Positions 9,498 to 18,867 of a stretch of DNA of 64,000 nucleotides are shown here, piece after piece (position 1 is the stretch's first letter; each line of letters starts with the position of its first letter). A program made the position numbers and the translations under genes. A model generated the notes under the pieces. That model ran no database searches and was not told the origin of the DNA. It saw only the letters and a list, made by a program, of their open reading frames with translations. This DNA is from Cupriavidus malaysiensis (GTDB lineage Bacteria; Pseudomonadota; Gammaproteobacteria; Burkholderiales; Burkholderiaceae): NCBI RefSeq assembly GCF_001854325.1, contig NZ_CP017754.1, forward strand, positions 2,790,001 to 2,854,000, read 5' to 3'.

Positions 9498-10751
9498 ATG
9501 CCGAACTGGATCGAAGCGATGGGAAGCGCGATCGACGCGCTCCTGCCCGGACTGGAAGCGATCTACCAGGATCTGCATCGGCATCCGGAATTGTCCATGC
9601 AGGAGGTCCGCACGGCATCGATCGCGGCGGACTATGTCGCCGGGCTCGGCTACGAGGTCACGCGCAACGTCGGCGTCACCGGTGTGGTTGCCGTGCTGCG
9701 CAATGGCGACGGCCCCACGGTGATGCTGCGCGCCGACATGGATGCCCTGCCGATGGCGGAAGCCACCGGACTGCCCTACGCCAGCACGGTCAAGATGACG
9801 GATGAAGACGGCGTCGAGGTGAGCGTGGCGCATTCGTGCGGGCACGACCTGCACGTCACCTGGCTGATGGGCGTGGCGCGCCTGATGGCCGAGCATCGCG
9901 CTGCGTGGCGCGGTACGCTGCTGGCCGTCTTCCAGCCCGGCGAGGAGGTGGGGCGCGGCGCGCGCAGCATGATCGACGATGGCATGATGTCCCGCTTCCC
10001 CAAGCCCGATGTCATCCTGGGCCAGCACGTGATGGTCGGCCCCGCGGGCACGGTAGGCTATCGCTCCGGCACCATCCTCTCGGCGGGCGACAGCCTCAAG
10101 GTGCGGCTGTTCGGGCGCGGCTCGCACGGCTCGCAACCGCAGACGTCGATCGACCCCGTCATCATGGCCGCGTCGACCACCTTGCGCCTGCAGACCATCG
10201 TGTCGCGCGAGATCTCGCCGCGGGAGAGCGCGGTGCTGACGGTCGGCGCGCTGCAGGCCGGCACCAAAGAGAACATCATTCCCGACGACGCCACCCTCAA
10301 GCTCAATATGCGCACCTTCGACGAGGACGTGCGCGAATACATGCTGGGCGCGATCCGCCGCATCTGCTGCGCCGAGTGCATGGCATCGAATGCACCGCGC
10401 GAGCCGGAGTTCACCACGCTCAGCAGCTACCCGCTGACGGTCAACGATGACGCCACCACGCAACGCCTGCGTGCAGCGTTCGAGGCTTGGTTCGGCGAGC
10501 GGGCCTACGAGACGCAGCCGGCCGCGGCGAGCGAGGACTTCAGCGTGTTCGGCCGCGCATGGAACGTGCCGTACGCCTTCTGGTTCGTCGGTGGCACGGA
10601 TGCCGCAACCTATGCCAGGGCGCAAGCGGAAAAGACACTCAACAGGCTGCCCAGCAACCACTCGCCCCAGTTCGCGCCCACCCTCCACCCCACGTTGCGT
10701 ACCGGCCTGGAAGCCATGCTGTGCGCAGCCGGGGCCTGGCTTGTCCAATGA
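9498..10751 (+). CDS. M20-family amidohydrolase (carboxypeptidase/deacylase type)
   Basis: The 417-residue cytoplasmic metallohydrolase has the M20D motifs in order: DLHRHPELSMQE near residue 30, LRADMDALPM near 78-87, HSCGHDLHVTW near 112, QPGEEVGRGA with the catalytic Glu pair, and the C-terminal ASEDFSVFG. The metal-binding His, Asp, Glu and Cys/His residues are present. The family hydrolyses N-acyl amino acids, indole-acetyl amides and similar amides; the substrate cannot be read from sequence. GAGGAG lies before the ATG. It probably shares the MarR promoter and is followed closely by the TRIC-type gene. Confidence 0.9.
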   Translation: MPNWIEAMGSAIDALLPGLEAIYQDLHRHPELSMQEVRTASIAADYVAGLGYEVTRNVGVTGVVAVLRNGDGPTVMLRADMDALPMAEATGLPYASTVKMTDEDGVEVSVAHSCGHDLHVTWLMGVARLMAEHRAAWRGTLLAVFQPGEEVGRGARSMIDDGMMSRFPKPDVILGQHVMVGPAGTVGYRSGTILSAGDSLKVRLFGRGSHGSQPQTSIDPVIMAASTTLRLQTIVSREISPRESAVLTVGALQAGTKENIIPDDATLKLNMRTFDEDVREYMLGAIRRICCAECMASNAPREPEFTTLSSYPLTVNDDATTQRLRAAFEAWFGERAYETQPAAASEDFSVFGRAWNVPYAFWFVGGTDAATYARAQAEKTLNRLPSNHSPQFAPTLHPTLRTGLEAMLCAAGAWLVQ

Positions 10752-10759
10752 GGACGGCC

Positions 10760-11407
10760 ATGGTGAATTCCCACGCGGCCTACACCTTCCTCGACCTGGT
10801 CGGCACCTTCGCGTTCGCCATCAGCGGTGCCGTCGCCGCCCGGCAGAAACGGCTCGACCTGTTCGGCATCGCTTCGATCGCCTTCATGGTGGCCTGCGGG
10901 GGCGGCATCGTGCGCGACGTCTGCATCGGCGCCGTCCCGCCCGCCGGGCTCTCGAACTGGCCCTATCTGGCCACCTCCCTGGCGGCGTGCGGGGTCACCC
11001 TCCTCGCGTATCCGCAAGTCCGCCGCCTGCGCCAGCCTGTGCTGCTCTTCGATGCCATCGGGCTCGGCCTGTTCGCGGTGGCGGGGGCGCAGAAGTCGCT
11101 CGCTTATGGCCATAGCGCGGAGCTCGCGATCCTGCTGGGCATCGTGAGCGCGGTCGGCGGCGGCGTGATGCGCGACGTGCTGCTCTCGCGCGTGCCGGCC
11201 ATACTCGAGCGCGAGATCTACGCGTCCGCTGCGCTGCTCGGCGCGGCAGTCCAGGTCGGTTTCACCTACGCGGGCTGGACCGCCTGGTGGGCGCCGTGGC
11301 TGGCGACGCTTGCATGCGTGGTGCTGCGGCTGGCGTCTCTCTACTTCGGCTGGCGCCTGCCGGCATTTGCGGGACGGCGGGAATGCCTGGCCCGCGATGG
11401 CCAATAA
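10760..11407 (+). CDS. TRIC-type cation channel / UPF0126 membrane protein
   Basis: The 215-residue product contains the duplicated UPF0126 (TRIC) repeat. The first copy has FLDLVGTFAFAISGAVAA and GIVRDVCIG; the second has FDAIGLGLFAVAGAQKS and GGGVMRDVL, with GGGxxRD in each. Seven hydrophobic helices are visible. Bacterial TRIC proteins form trimeric monovalent-cation channels. An ATG at 10748 overlaps the preceding stop, but the ATG at 10760 has GAGGA at better spacing. Co-transcription with the M20 gene is likely. Confidence 0.88.
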   Translation: MVNSHAAYTFLDLVGTFAFAISGAVAARQKRLDLFGIASIAFMVACGGGIVRDVCIGAVPPAGLSNWPYLATSLAACGVTLLAYPQVRRLRQPVLLFDAIGLGLFAVAGAQKSLAYGHSAELAILLGIVSAVGGGVMRDVLLSRVPAILEREIYASAALLGAAVQVGFTYAGWTAWWAPWLATLACVVLRLASLYFGWRLPAFAGRRECLARDGQ

Positions 11408-11545
11408 GCCCGCTGCCGAGCAGCCGGCCGGCGGGATGCGGCAAGCGCTGTGCAGCCCGCGGCGTCCCGGCCATCGCTCGGCGTGATGCTGCCCCGGCGC
11501 GACGAGGGCGCGCCCTTCACCTCGCCCCTTGCCCTGCCGCGCTTG

Positions 11546-11582
11546 ATATATTTTTCGACTTAATTACGCCAGAAAAATATAT
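11546..11582. promoter_or_regulatory. Long AT-rich inverted repeat upstream of ilvD
   Basis: Perfect 11-bp arms, ATATATTTTTC (11546-11556) and GAAAAATATAT (11572-11582), flank a 15-bp spacer containing TTAATTA, about 140 bases before ilvD. The site is a marked AT island in GC-rich DNA. It may be an operator or upstream activator site; no regulator gene is adjacent. The rest of 11408-11721 shows no gene. Confidence 0.6.
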
Positions 11583-11721
11583 TGGACGTCTTAGCGCATC
11601 TCCCGCACCATCTGCACCAACTGCACATTTCCCCCAGACCGTGCGCCCCGTTACGGCGCGCCAGGAGGCTCAAGCCGCACACCGAGCCTCGACTAGTACA
11701 ACATAATCCCCGAGGACACGG

Positions 11722-13584
11722 ATGCCTGACTATCGATCGCGAACTTCCACCCATGGCCGCAACATGGCCGGGGCGCGCGCCCTGTGGCGCGCCACCGGCA
11801 TGAAGGACGGCGACTTCGGCAAGCCCATCATCGCCGTGGTCAACTCCTTCACCCAGTTCGTGCCGGGACACGTGCACCTGCGCGACCTCGGCGCCCTGGT
11901 GGCGCGCGAGATCGAAGCCGCCGGCGGCGTGGCCAAGGAATTCAACACCATCGCGGTCGACGACGGCATCGCCATGGGCCACGGCGGCATGCTCTATTCG
12001 CTGCCCTCGCGCGAACTGATCGCCGATTCGGTCGAGTACATGGTCAACGCGCACTGCGCCGATGCCATGGTCTGCATCTCCAACTGCGACAAGATCACCC
12101 CGGGCATGCTGATGGCCGCCATGCGCCTGAACATCCCCGTCGTGTTCGTCTCCGGCGGCCCGATGGAGGCCGGCAAGATCAAGTCGCCCACCGATGGCCA
12201 GGTGATCGCCAAGATCGACCTGATCGACGCCATGATCAAGGCCGCCGATCCCAAGGTCAGCGATGCCGAGGCCGAGGAAGTCGAGCGCAGCGCCTGCCCC
12301 ACCTGCGGCTCCTGCTCCGGCATGTTCACCGCCAACTCGATGAACTGCCTGACCGAGGCGATCGGCCTGGCGCTGCCGGGCAACGGCACCATCGTGGCCA
12401 CGCACGCCTGGCGCCAGGGCCTGTTCGAGCAGGCCGGCCGCCTGATCGTCGACCTGTGCCGCCGCTACTACCAGGAAGAAGACGCCTCGGTGCTGCCGCG
12501 CCAGATCGCCACCAAGCGCGCCTTCGAGAACGCCATGGCGCTGGACGTGGCCATGGGCGGCTCCACCAACACCGTGCTGCACCTGCTGGCCGCGGCGCAG
12601 GAGGCGGGCGTGGACTTCACCATGTCCGACATCGACCGCATCTCGCGCAAGGTGCCCTGCCTGTGCAAGGCCGCGCCGGCCACCGACAAGTACCACATCG
12701 AGGACGTGCACCGCGCCGGCGGCATCCTCGGCATCCTCGGCGAGCTGCTGCGCGCCGACCTGATCGACCCCAGCTGCGGCAACGTGCACAGCGGCACGCT
12801 GGGCGCCGCGATCGCGCGCTGGGACGTGGCGGGCAGCGGCGAGGATGCCGCGCACAAGTTCTACCGCGCCGCGCCGGGCGGCATCCCGACCCAGGTCGCC
12901 TTCAGCCAGGAAGCCACCTTCGACACGCTGGACCTCGACCGCGAGCGCGGCTGCATCCGCAGCAAGGAGCACGCGTATTCCAAGGATGGCGGCCTGGCCG
13001 TGCTGTACGGCAACCTGGCCGAGAAGGGCTGCATCGTCAAGACCGCGGGCGTGGATGAGTCGCAGTGGGTGTTCAGCGGCCGCGCGCGCGTGTTCGAGAG
13101 CCAGGACGACGCCGTGGCCGGCATCCTGGGCGACCAGGTGCAGGCCGGCGACGTGGTCATCATCCGCTACGAAGGCCCCAAGGGCGGCCCCGGCATGCAG
13201 GAGATGCTGTACCCGACCTCGTACCTGAAGTCCAAGGGCCTGGGCAAGACCTGCGCGCTGTTCACCGACGGGCGCTTCTCGGGCGGCTCCTCGGGGCTGG
13301 TGATCGGCCATGCCTCGCCGGAAGCGGCGGAAGGCGGCACGGTGGCGCTGGTCAACGATGGCGACACCATCCACATCGACATCCCCAAGCGCCGGATCCA
13401 CCTCGACGTCTCCGAGGCGGAGCTGGCCAGCCGCCGCGCCGCCATGCAAGCGCGCGGCGCGCGCGCCTGGCAGCCGGAGCACCGCGAGCGCGTGGTCTCG
13501 GCCGCGCTGCAGGCCTACGCGGCGCTGGCCACCTCGGCCGATCGCGGCGCGGTGCGCGACCTGTCGCAGCTCAAGCGCGGCTGA
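11722..13584 (+). CDS. ilvD: Dihydroxy-acid dehydratase IlvD
   Basis: IlvD dehydrates 2,3-dihydroxy-isovalerate and 2,3-dihydroxy-3-methylvalerate in valine, isoleucine and leucine synthesis. The 620-residue product starts [20 protein letters not shown], the long E. coli-type start. It has the iron-sulphur cysteines in [11 protein letters not shown] (signature 1) and [17 protein letters not shown], and signature 2 in [17 protein letters not shown]. Length and motifs are complete. GAGGA lies 5 bases before the ATG. A strong terminator 40 bases after the stop suggests a single-gene unit. Confidence 0.97.
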   Translation: MPDYRSRTSTHGRNMAGARALWRATGMKDGDFGKPIIAVVNSFTQFVPGHVHLRDLGALVAREIEAAGGVAKEFNTIAVDDGIAMGHGGMLYSLPSRELIADSVEYMVNAHCADAMVCISNCDKITPGMLMAAMRLNIPVVFVSGGPMEAGKIKSPTDGQVIAKIDLIDAMIKAADPKVSDAEAEEVERSACPTCGSCSGMFTANSMNCLTEAIGLALPGNGTIVATHAWRQGLFEQAGRLIVDLCRRYYQEEDASVLPRQIATKRAFENAMALDVAMGGSTNTVLHLLAAAQEAGVDFTMSDIDRISRKVPCLCKAAPATDKYHIEDVHRAGGILGILGELLRADLIDPSCGNVHSGTLGAAIARWDVAGSGEDAAHKFYRAAPGGIPTQVAFSQEATFDTLDLDRERGCIRSKEHAYSKDGGLAVLYGNLAEKGCIVKTAGVDESQWVFSGRARVFESQDDAVAGILGDQVQAGDVVIIRYEGPKGGPGMQEMLYPTSYLKSKGLGKTCALFTDGRFSGGSSGLVIGHASPEAAEGGTVALVNDGDTIHIDIPKRRIHLDVSEAELASRRAAMQARGARAWQPEHRERVVSAALQAYAALATSADRGAVRDLSQLKRG

Positions 13585-13623
13585 GCCTCGCCTGCGCCCG
13601 GGTGCGACCGGGCGTGAAAAAAG

Positions 13624-13665
13624 GAAAGCCGGCACGGTCCTGGACCGCGCCGGCTTTCTTGTTTC
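13624..13665 (+). terminator. Intrinsic terminator after ilvD
   Basis: GAAAGCCGGC pairs with GCCGGCTTTC, and the inner CGGTC pairs with GACCG, giving a long GC stem followed by TTGTTT. An A-run precedes the stem, so the structure may also act on the opposite strand for the convergent amidohydrolase gene. Confidence 0.88.
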
Positions 13666-13725
13666 GGATCGCCTCCCCGCGGATGCTCGCGGCAACAGGT
13701 TGCGCAAGGTCTGCCGGACCGCCTC

Positions 13726-14913
13726 TCAGTCTGTCAGGTAGCGCTCCGCCAGCAGGCTCCAGAACGCGGCCCCGATGGGCAGGTTGTCGTCATTGAAGTC
13801 GTATTGCGGATGATGGACCGGGTGGCTGCGGGCATGGAACAGGCCATTGCCCAGGCGCAGGTAGCAGCCGGGCCGCCGCTGCAGCATGAAGGCGAAATCC
13901 TCTCCCGGAGTGACCAGCCCGAAGTCCGGGTCCACCCGCTCCGGCCCCACCAGCTCGCGCGCGACCGCCACCGCGAAGTCGACCTCCTCGGCGGTGTTCA
14001 CCAGCACGGGATATCCCGGCTGGTATTCGATCTCCGCCTGGGCGCCATAGCTCTGCGCCTGCCCATGCACGGTGGCCTCGATACGCTGCCGCAGCCGCGC
14101 GCGCACCTCCGCGTCGAAGCAACGCACGCTCAGTTCGATGCTGGCTTCGTTCGGAATCACGCCGTAGGCGCCGCCCGACTGCAGCGAGCACACCGACAGC
14201 ACCGCGGTCTGCGTGGGATCGACGTTGCGCGACACGATGGTCTGCAGCGCCATCACGATGCTCGCCGAGACCACCGCGGGATCCACGGTGAGGTGCGGGC
14301 GCGCCACGTGCCCGCCTCGACCGATCACGCGGATGCGTACCTTGTCCGTCGCGGGCTGGAACGCGCCCTTGCGCATCATGAACGTACCCACCTCGGCGCC
14401 CGGGTGATTGTGCAGGCCGAACACGGCATCGCAGGGAAAGCGCTCGAACAGCCCGTCCGCGATCATGCGTTCGGCGCCGCTGTCGTGGCCGCGTTCTTCG
14501 GCAGGCTGGAAATACAGGTGCAGCGTGCCGGAGAAGTTGCGGGTCCGGCCCAGGTACTTGGCGGCACCGAGCAGCATCGAGGTGTGGCCGTCATGGCCGC
14601 ACGCATGCATCTTGCCGGCCTGCGTGCTGGCATAGGGCAACCCCGTCCTTTCCTCCATCGCCAGCGCGTCCATGTCGGCACGGATGCCGATCCGCCTGGC
14701 ACCCGAGCCGACGCGGAGCGTGCCGACGACGCCCGTCGTGCCCACGCCCGTGGCAACCTCGAATCCCCATTCGCCGAGCTTGCGCGCCACCAGATCCGCT
14801 GTGGCCACCTCTTCGAATGCCAGCTCCGGATGGCTGTGGATCTGGTGACGGATGGCGGTGATCTCGACAAGGTCTTGCGCCAGCTGCTCGATTCTCTGAT
14901 GTGTGGGAAACAT
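13726..14913 (-). CDS. M20-family amidohydrolase, partner of a Bug binding protein
   Basis: The 395-residue product has the M20D motifs HQIHSHPELAFEE, IRADMDALAMEERTG, HACGHDGHTSML, QPAEERGHDS and GEDFAFML with all metal ligands. It is a different paralogue from the amidohydrolase at 9.5 kb. It lies downstream of the Bug protein gene on the same strand, so it may hydrolyse the acyl-amino acid or amide that the Bug system takes up. The start is uncertain: the frame is open through a 9-bp repeat tract back to a TTG at 14997, and an ATG at 14967 is possible. The ATG at 14913 (MFPTHQRIEQL) fits the family length best. Confidence 0.88.
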   Translation of the reverse strand: MFPTHQRIEQLAQDLVEITAIRHQIHSHPELAFEEVATADLVARKLGEWGFEVATGVGTTGVVGTLRVGSGARRIGIRADMDALAMEERTGLPYASTQAGKMHACGHDGHTSMLLGAAKYLGRTRNFSGTLHLYFQPAEERGHDSGAERMIADGLFERFPCDAVFGLHNHPGAEVGTFMMRKGAFQPATDKVRIRVIGRGGHVARPHLTVDPAVVSASIVMALQTIVSRNVDPTQTAVLSVCSLQSGGAYGVIPNEASIELSVRCFDAEVRARLRQRIEATVHGQAQSYGAQAEIEYQPGYPVLVNTAEEVDFAVAVARELVGPERVDPDFGLVTPGEDFAFMLQRRPGCYLRLGNGLFHARSHPVHHPQYDFNDDNLPIGAAFWSLLAERYLTD

Positions 14914-14944
14914 GTTCTTGGCCGGCTCGTTCAAGTCAGTCGAC

Positions 14945-14998
14945 TCCATCGATTCCATTGAGTCCATCAATTCCGTCAACTCCGTCAACTCCGTCAAC
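14945..14998. repeat. Six 9-bp tandem units between the Bug and M20 genes
   Basis: Three perfect copies of TCCGTCAAC (14972-14998) are preceded by three diverged copies, TCCATCGAT, TCCATTGAG and TCCATCAAT (14945-14971). The tract begins directly after the stop of the Bug gene. Because the unit is a multiple of three, the frame stays open; if translated it gives TEL and MES-like tripeptides. Confidence 0.9.
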
Positions 14999-15973
14999 TC
15001 AATCCAGCTTGATATTCAATGCCTTGACGGTATCGTTCCACTTCCTGTACTCGCTGTTCAGGAACGACTGGAAGGCGGCCGGCGTGCCGGGCATGACCTC
15101 GTTGCCATTGTCGGCAAGCGTTTTCCCGATCTCCGGATTGGCGAGCACCTTCTGCAGCGCTGCATTGATCTTCTGCGCGACTGCCGCAGGCGTCCCCTGC
15201 GGCGCCACCAGTCCATACCAGGTGGCGACATCGAAGCCCGGGTAGCCGGATTCGGCGATCGTGGGAATGTCCGGGAACATCCTCAGGCGCGCGGCACCGG
15301 ACACGGCCAGGCCCCGCAGCTTGCCGGCCTGGATCATCGGGCCCGATGACGACGCGACGTCGAAGGCCACGTCGATGTCTCCCGCCAGCATCGCCGTCAG
15401 CATCGGCGCCGTACCCTTGTAGGGGATATGCGTCATCACCACCCCCGCCCTGGCGTTCAGCATCTCGGTGGCGATCTGCGGACTGACGCCGGCGCCGGTC
15501 GAGCCGTAGTTGACCTGCCCGGGCTTGCTCCTGGCGGCTGCCATCAGTTGTTTGACGTCGCGCACCGGCGAATCCTGCTTGACGATGAGGAGGAGCGGCA
15601 CCTTGACCACACCGCCGACCGGCGTGAAATCCTTGGCGAGGTTCGCCTTCATCGAGGGGTACAGCAGGCCTGGGCTGTAGACCAGCGAGGTGCCACCGAA
15701 GAGCAAGGTATAGCCGTCGGCGGGCGCCTTCGCGACGAACTGGGCGGCGATATTGGTGCCGGCCCCCGGCTTGTTCACGATGACCACGGGCTGCCCCAGT
15801 TCGCGGCTGATGCCATCGCCTACGATGCGGGCCGTGGTGTCGGCGGAGCCACCGGGCGTGAAGCCCACGACGATCTGGATCGGCTGGCTGGGAAAGCGTT
15901 GGTCCTGGGCAAAACCCGGGGCGGCCGCCAACGCCCCCACCAGGCCCAGCAGCGTGATGCTCTTGATGTTCAC
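14999..15973 (-). CDS. Bug-family tripartite tricarboxylate transporter substrate-binding protein
   Basis: The 324-residue periplasmic binding protein has a signal peptide ending in APGFAQ. Bug motifs follow: PIQIVVGFTPGGSADTTARI (ligand-binding loop), VVIVNKPGAGTNIAAQFVA, YGSTGAGVSPQI, HIPYKGTAPML and GYPGFDVATWYGL. Such proteins capture carboxylates or related solutes, often as orphans without adjacent TctAB membrane subunits, as here. The GTG at 15973 has GGAG in front of it; a TTG six bases upstream is less likely. It is the first gene of an operon with the M20 amidohydrolase and diverges from a LysR gene, a common arrangement for Bug loci. Confidence 0.92.
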   Translation of the reverse strand: MNIKSITLLGLVGALAAAPGFAQDQRFPSQPIQIVVGFTPGGSADTTARIVGDGISRELGQPVVIVNKPGAGTNIAAQFVAKAPADGYTLLFGGTSLVYSPGLLYPSMKANLAKDFTPVGGVVKVPLLLIVKQDSPVRDVKQLMAAARSKPGQVNYGSTGAGVSPQIATEMLNARAGVVMTHIPYKGTAPMLTAMLAGDIDVAFDVASSSGPMIQAGKLRGLAVSGAARLRMFPDIPTIAESGYPGFDVATWYGLVAPQGTPAAVAQKINAALQKVLANPEIGKTLADNGNEVMPGTPAAFQSFLNSEYRKWNDTVKALNIKLD

Positions 15974-16116
15974 AGGCAATCTCCTTGGTCGGGATCTTCG
16001 GCTCTGTGGTCATGCGCGCACGCGCCCCTTCGGGGACGTTGTGGTTTGCGATGCCGGCCGTTCGAGTCGGGAGCAGTGTATGCTCGGGACTTCCATTCAA
16101 CAAATCGATACGGCCG

Positions 16117-17064
16117 ATGACTCGCATCGATCATTTGAATTTAAAGTCCTTTGATCTCAACCTGCTGCTGGCCTTCGATGCGCTCATGCAGGAGCGCAGC
16201 GTCACGCGTGCCGCAGCCTGCCTGCGCATCAAGCAACCAGCCATGAGCCATGCCTTGGCGACGCTGCGCGTATTGCTCGGCGACGAACTCTTCGTGCGGG
16301 TGGGTTACCAGATGGAGCCGACGCTCAGGGCGCGCGAGCTGCAGGCGCCGATCCGCGCCCTGCTGGATGCGACCCAGAAGCTGCTGCTGGCGAACGCCAG
16401 CTTCGATCCCGCTGCCGACGAAAGGACCTTCCGCATCGGGCTGTCCATCCAGTCGGAGTCACTGCTGGTGTCGGAGTTGTTCGCGGACCTGGCACTGTCC
16501 GCGCCCCGAGTGAAGCTGCTGCTCAGCCAGACCAACCGCGAGCGCGCCTACGACGCGCTCGATGCCGAACAGATCGACTTCGCCATCGGCTACCTTCCGG
16601 GAGGCAGCGGCTGGCACCGCCGCACGGAACTCTTCGACCTGGGCGTGGTGTGCTGCTTCCATCCCGCCCTGCTCCCCTACCAGGCGCCGATCCGGCCGGA
16701 TCAGTACCTGGCCAGCCGCCACGCCTTGATCTCCGCCAAGAACAGCATGCTGGGCTACCTCGAGGACGCGCTGCACGAGGCTGGCGTGAAGATCGAGCCC
16801 GTCCTGGCCGCCCCGAACTTCCTGACGCTCTTGTCGACCGTGGCACGCGCCCCGCTGGTGGCGACCGTCCCGGCCATCATCGCCCGGCACTACGCCCCGC
16901 TGTTCGGACTGGTGGCCAGTGCGCTCCCCTTCCCGTTCCCGTCCTTTCCGGTCGAACTCATCTGGCACGCGCGGAGCCAGGAAGATCGTGCGCACATGTG
17001 GTTGCGCGACAGGATCGAACAGAGCGCCGCGGCGATCGTGCCTGCGGATAGGGTGGCCGCTTGA
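16117..17064 (+). CDS. LysR-family regulator
   Basis: The 315-residue product has the N-terminal winged helix of LysR proteins: LKSFDLNLLLAFDALMQERS, then TRAAACLRIKQPAMSHALATL (residues about 28-48). A substrate-binding domain follows, including RTFRIGLSIQSESLLV and DFAIGYLPGG. The ATG at 16117 sets the HTH at the normal distance. It is transcribed away from the Bug-M20 operon across about 140 bases, so it most likely controls that operon with the imported compound as co-inducer. It converges with the sulfatase gene. Confidence 0.92.
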   Translation: MTRIDHLNLKSFDLNLLLAFDALMQERSVTRAAACLRIKQPAMSHALATLRVLLGDELFVRVGYQMEPTLRARELQAPIRALLDATQKLLLANASFDPAADERTFRIGLSIQSESLLVSELFADLALSAPRVKLLLSQTNRERAYDALDAEQIDFAIGYLPGGSGWHRRTELFDLGVVCCFHPALLPYQAPIRPDQYLASRHALISAKNSMLGYLEDALHEAGVKIEPVLAAPNFLTLLSTVARAPLVATVPAIIARHYAPLFGLVASALPFPFPSFPVELIWHARSQEDRAHMWLRDRIEQSAAAIVPADRVAA

Positions 17065-17182
17065 GCCTTGGCGTGAAGGTCCGGCGGACCCACGCGAACG
17101 CCGAGGCCGGGGTGCCGACCGAGCCAGCGGCCGGCACCGACACCGCGAGACGCCTGCTCGCCCGGCGTACCACTGGCGCGGG

Positions 17183-18844
17183 TCAGTTGCCGCCTCGCCC
17201 CGCCATACCGCGTTCGATCGTCACCCGGTCGAACTCCGGCGCCGCTTTCGTGATCGAGCGTTCGAAGGCCTGGGCATCCTGCTGCAGGCGCTGCAGGATC
17301 GCGGGCTCGCTCGCAGCCTTGTCGAACTTCTCCCCGGGATCCCGCCCCAGGTTGTACAGCGTTGGCTTAGCCATGCGGACTTGCAGGCTCTCCTCCGGTT
17401 TGCGCCCGGTGACGTCGTAGAAGTTGACCTTCCATTCCCCTTCGCGCCAGGCCTGCAGGCGGCCACGGTAGAAATAGGGCATCACCTGGCGCGGGCTTGG
17501 CGCCTGCTCGCGCAGCGTCTTGCCCAGGTCGACCCCGTCGAGGACGGCATCGGGCAGCCGGGCCTTGGCCAGCGCCGCGAAGGTGGGCAGCAGATCGTAA
17601 GTGGCGCCGATGCCGTCCACGACCGCGGGACGGATGGTGCCAGGCCACCAGAACAGGGCGGGCACGCGTGCGCCACCCTCATAGGTGGAAGCCTTGCCGT
17701 CGCGCAGCATGCCGGCCGACCCGACCAGCTCCTCATACAGGATCCAGGGGCCGTTGTCGCTGACGAATACGACCAGCGTCCTCTTGGCATCCGGGCTGCG
17801 CCGCACGGCTTCCATCACCCGCCCCACACTGTGATCGAGCTCGGCAATGGCGTCGCCCACCGGCCCCCCCTTGCTGCTGCCGACGAACTCGGGCGCCGGC
17901 ATATGCGGCAGGTGAGGCTTCTCATACCCCACCCAGGCCAGGTAGGGCTTGTCGTGCTTGCCACCGATGAAATCGACGACCCGGTCGGTCAGGCGCTTGT
18001 TGTAGCCGGGCTGATCCACCGGCTGCTCGACCACCTGGTCGCGGTAGTCGGTCTTGCCGTTGACGACAATCCGCTCGCTCGAGATCAGCGGTGAGTTCCA
18101 GTACGCGTTCTTGGGATCGCGGAAGGCAGTCACCGCCTGCCGGTAGTACAGGGCGAACAGTTCCTTGGGCGACTCACCCTTGGCGAAGCGCTGCCGCAGT
18201 TCCTCGATGCTGACGCCGCCGGGGATGCCGGTGAAGTACGCATCGTTCGACATCGGCATGCCCCACCAGGAGTCGAAACCGTGCCGTGTCGGGTAAGCGC
18301 GCGGGGCGTCGCCCAGATGCCATTTGCCGAACAGGGCGGTGGCATAGCCGGCGTCGCCCAGCACGCTGGCGACCGTCGCTTCGCGGTCGGGAAATCCGTA
18401 GGGATCGCCTTCGACCTGCACGCTGTTGAGTGCTCCATACAAGCCCGAGCGGGTCTCGACCCGCCCGGTCAGCATGGCGCCGCGGCTGGGCGAGCAGATC
18501 GGAGAGCTGACATAGAAGTTGGTCCAGCGCTGGCCTTCGGCCGCCATCCGGTCCAGGTTCGGCGTGCGGAACACGGGATGGCCGTAACTGCCGAGATCGC
18601 CCCAGCCCAGGTCGTCGGCGATCAGCAGGATGATGTTCGGGCGGGTATCGGGCGACCCATTCGGGCCGGCAGCGGGCGCCGCCCGCGCCATGAGGGGCGG
18701 CACAGTTAGTGCCACGGCCCCGATGATAGGCAGTGCCCATCGACACGCGACGCGCCTGGCGCGCGCCACAGCCAATTGCGCTGGCGCTGGCGACCGCTCC
18801 TGCGGCTCCGCCGCGCGACGTCCTCCGATCGCGCTTTGATCCAT
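17183..18844 (-). CDS. Type I sulfatase (arylsulfatase family), exported
   Basis: The 553-residue product has a hydrophobic export segment ending in LMARAAPA. The sulfatase fold follows: PNIILLIADDLGWGDLGSYG with the metal-binding Asp77-Asp78, and the signature CSPSRGAMLTGR, in which Cys117 would be converted to formylglycine. Other conserved parts are FGKWHLGD and FVSDNGPW with metal-ligand Asp-Asn. It should cleave a sulfate ester in the periplasm; the substrate is unknown. No formylglycine-generating enzyme lies in the window. The ATG at 18844 has AGGAG 9 bases upstream. It follows the porin gene after 23 bases, so both form an operon. Confidence 0.92.
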   Translation of the reverse strand: MDQSAIGGRRAAEPQERSPAPAQLAVARARRVACRWALPIIGAVALTVPPLMARAAPAAGPNGSPDTRPNIILLIADDLGWGDLGSYGHPVFRTPNLDRMAAEGQRWTNFYVSSPICSPSRGAMLTGRVETRSGLYGALNSVQVEGDPYGFPDREATVASVLGDAGYATALFGKWHLGDAPRAYPTRHGFDSWWGMPMSNDAYFTGIPGGVSIEELRQRFAKGESPKELFALYYRQAVTAFRDPKNAYWNSPLISSERIVVNGKTDYRDQVVEQPVDQPGYNKRLTDRVVDFIGGKHDKPYLAWVGYEKPHLPHMPAPEFVGSSKGGPVGDAIAELDHSVGRVMEAVRRSPDAKRTLVVFVSDNGPWILYEELVGSAGMLRDGKASTYEGGARVPALFWWPGTIRPAVVDGIGATYDLLPTFAALAKARLPDAVLDGVDLGKTLREQAPSPRQVMPYFYRGRLQAWREGEWKVNFYDVTGRKPEESLQVRMAKPTLYNLGRDPGEKFDKAASEPAILQRLQQDAQAFERSITKAAPEFDRVTIERGMAGRGGN

Positions 18845-18867
18845 TTGCTTCATCTCCTCTCAACCCA

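Noticed and set aside
9018..10748. A 576-codon minus-strand open frame opposite the MarR and M20 genes
   Set aside because: It spans two well-supported genes on the other strand and shows no domain of its own.
11560..13707. A 715-codon minus-strand open frame opposite ilvD
   Set aside because: Antisense of ilvD; the His/Gly/Ala/Arg-rich translation mirrors the codons of the real gene.
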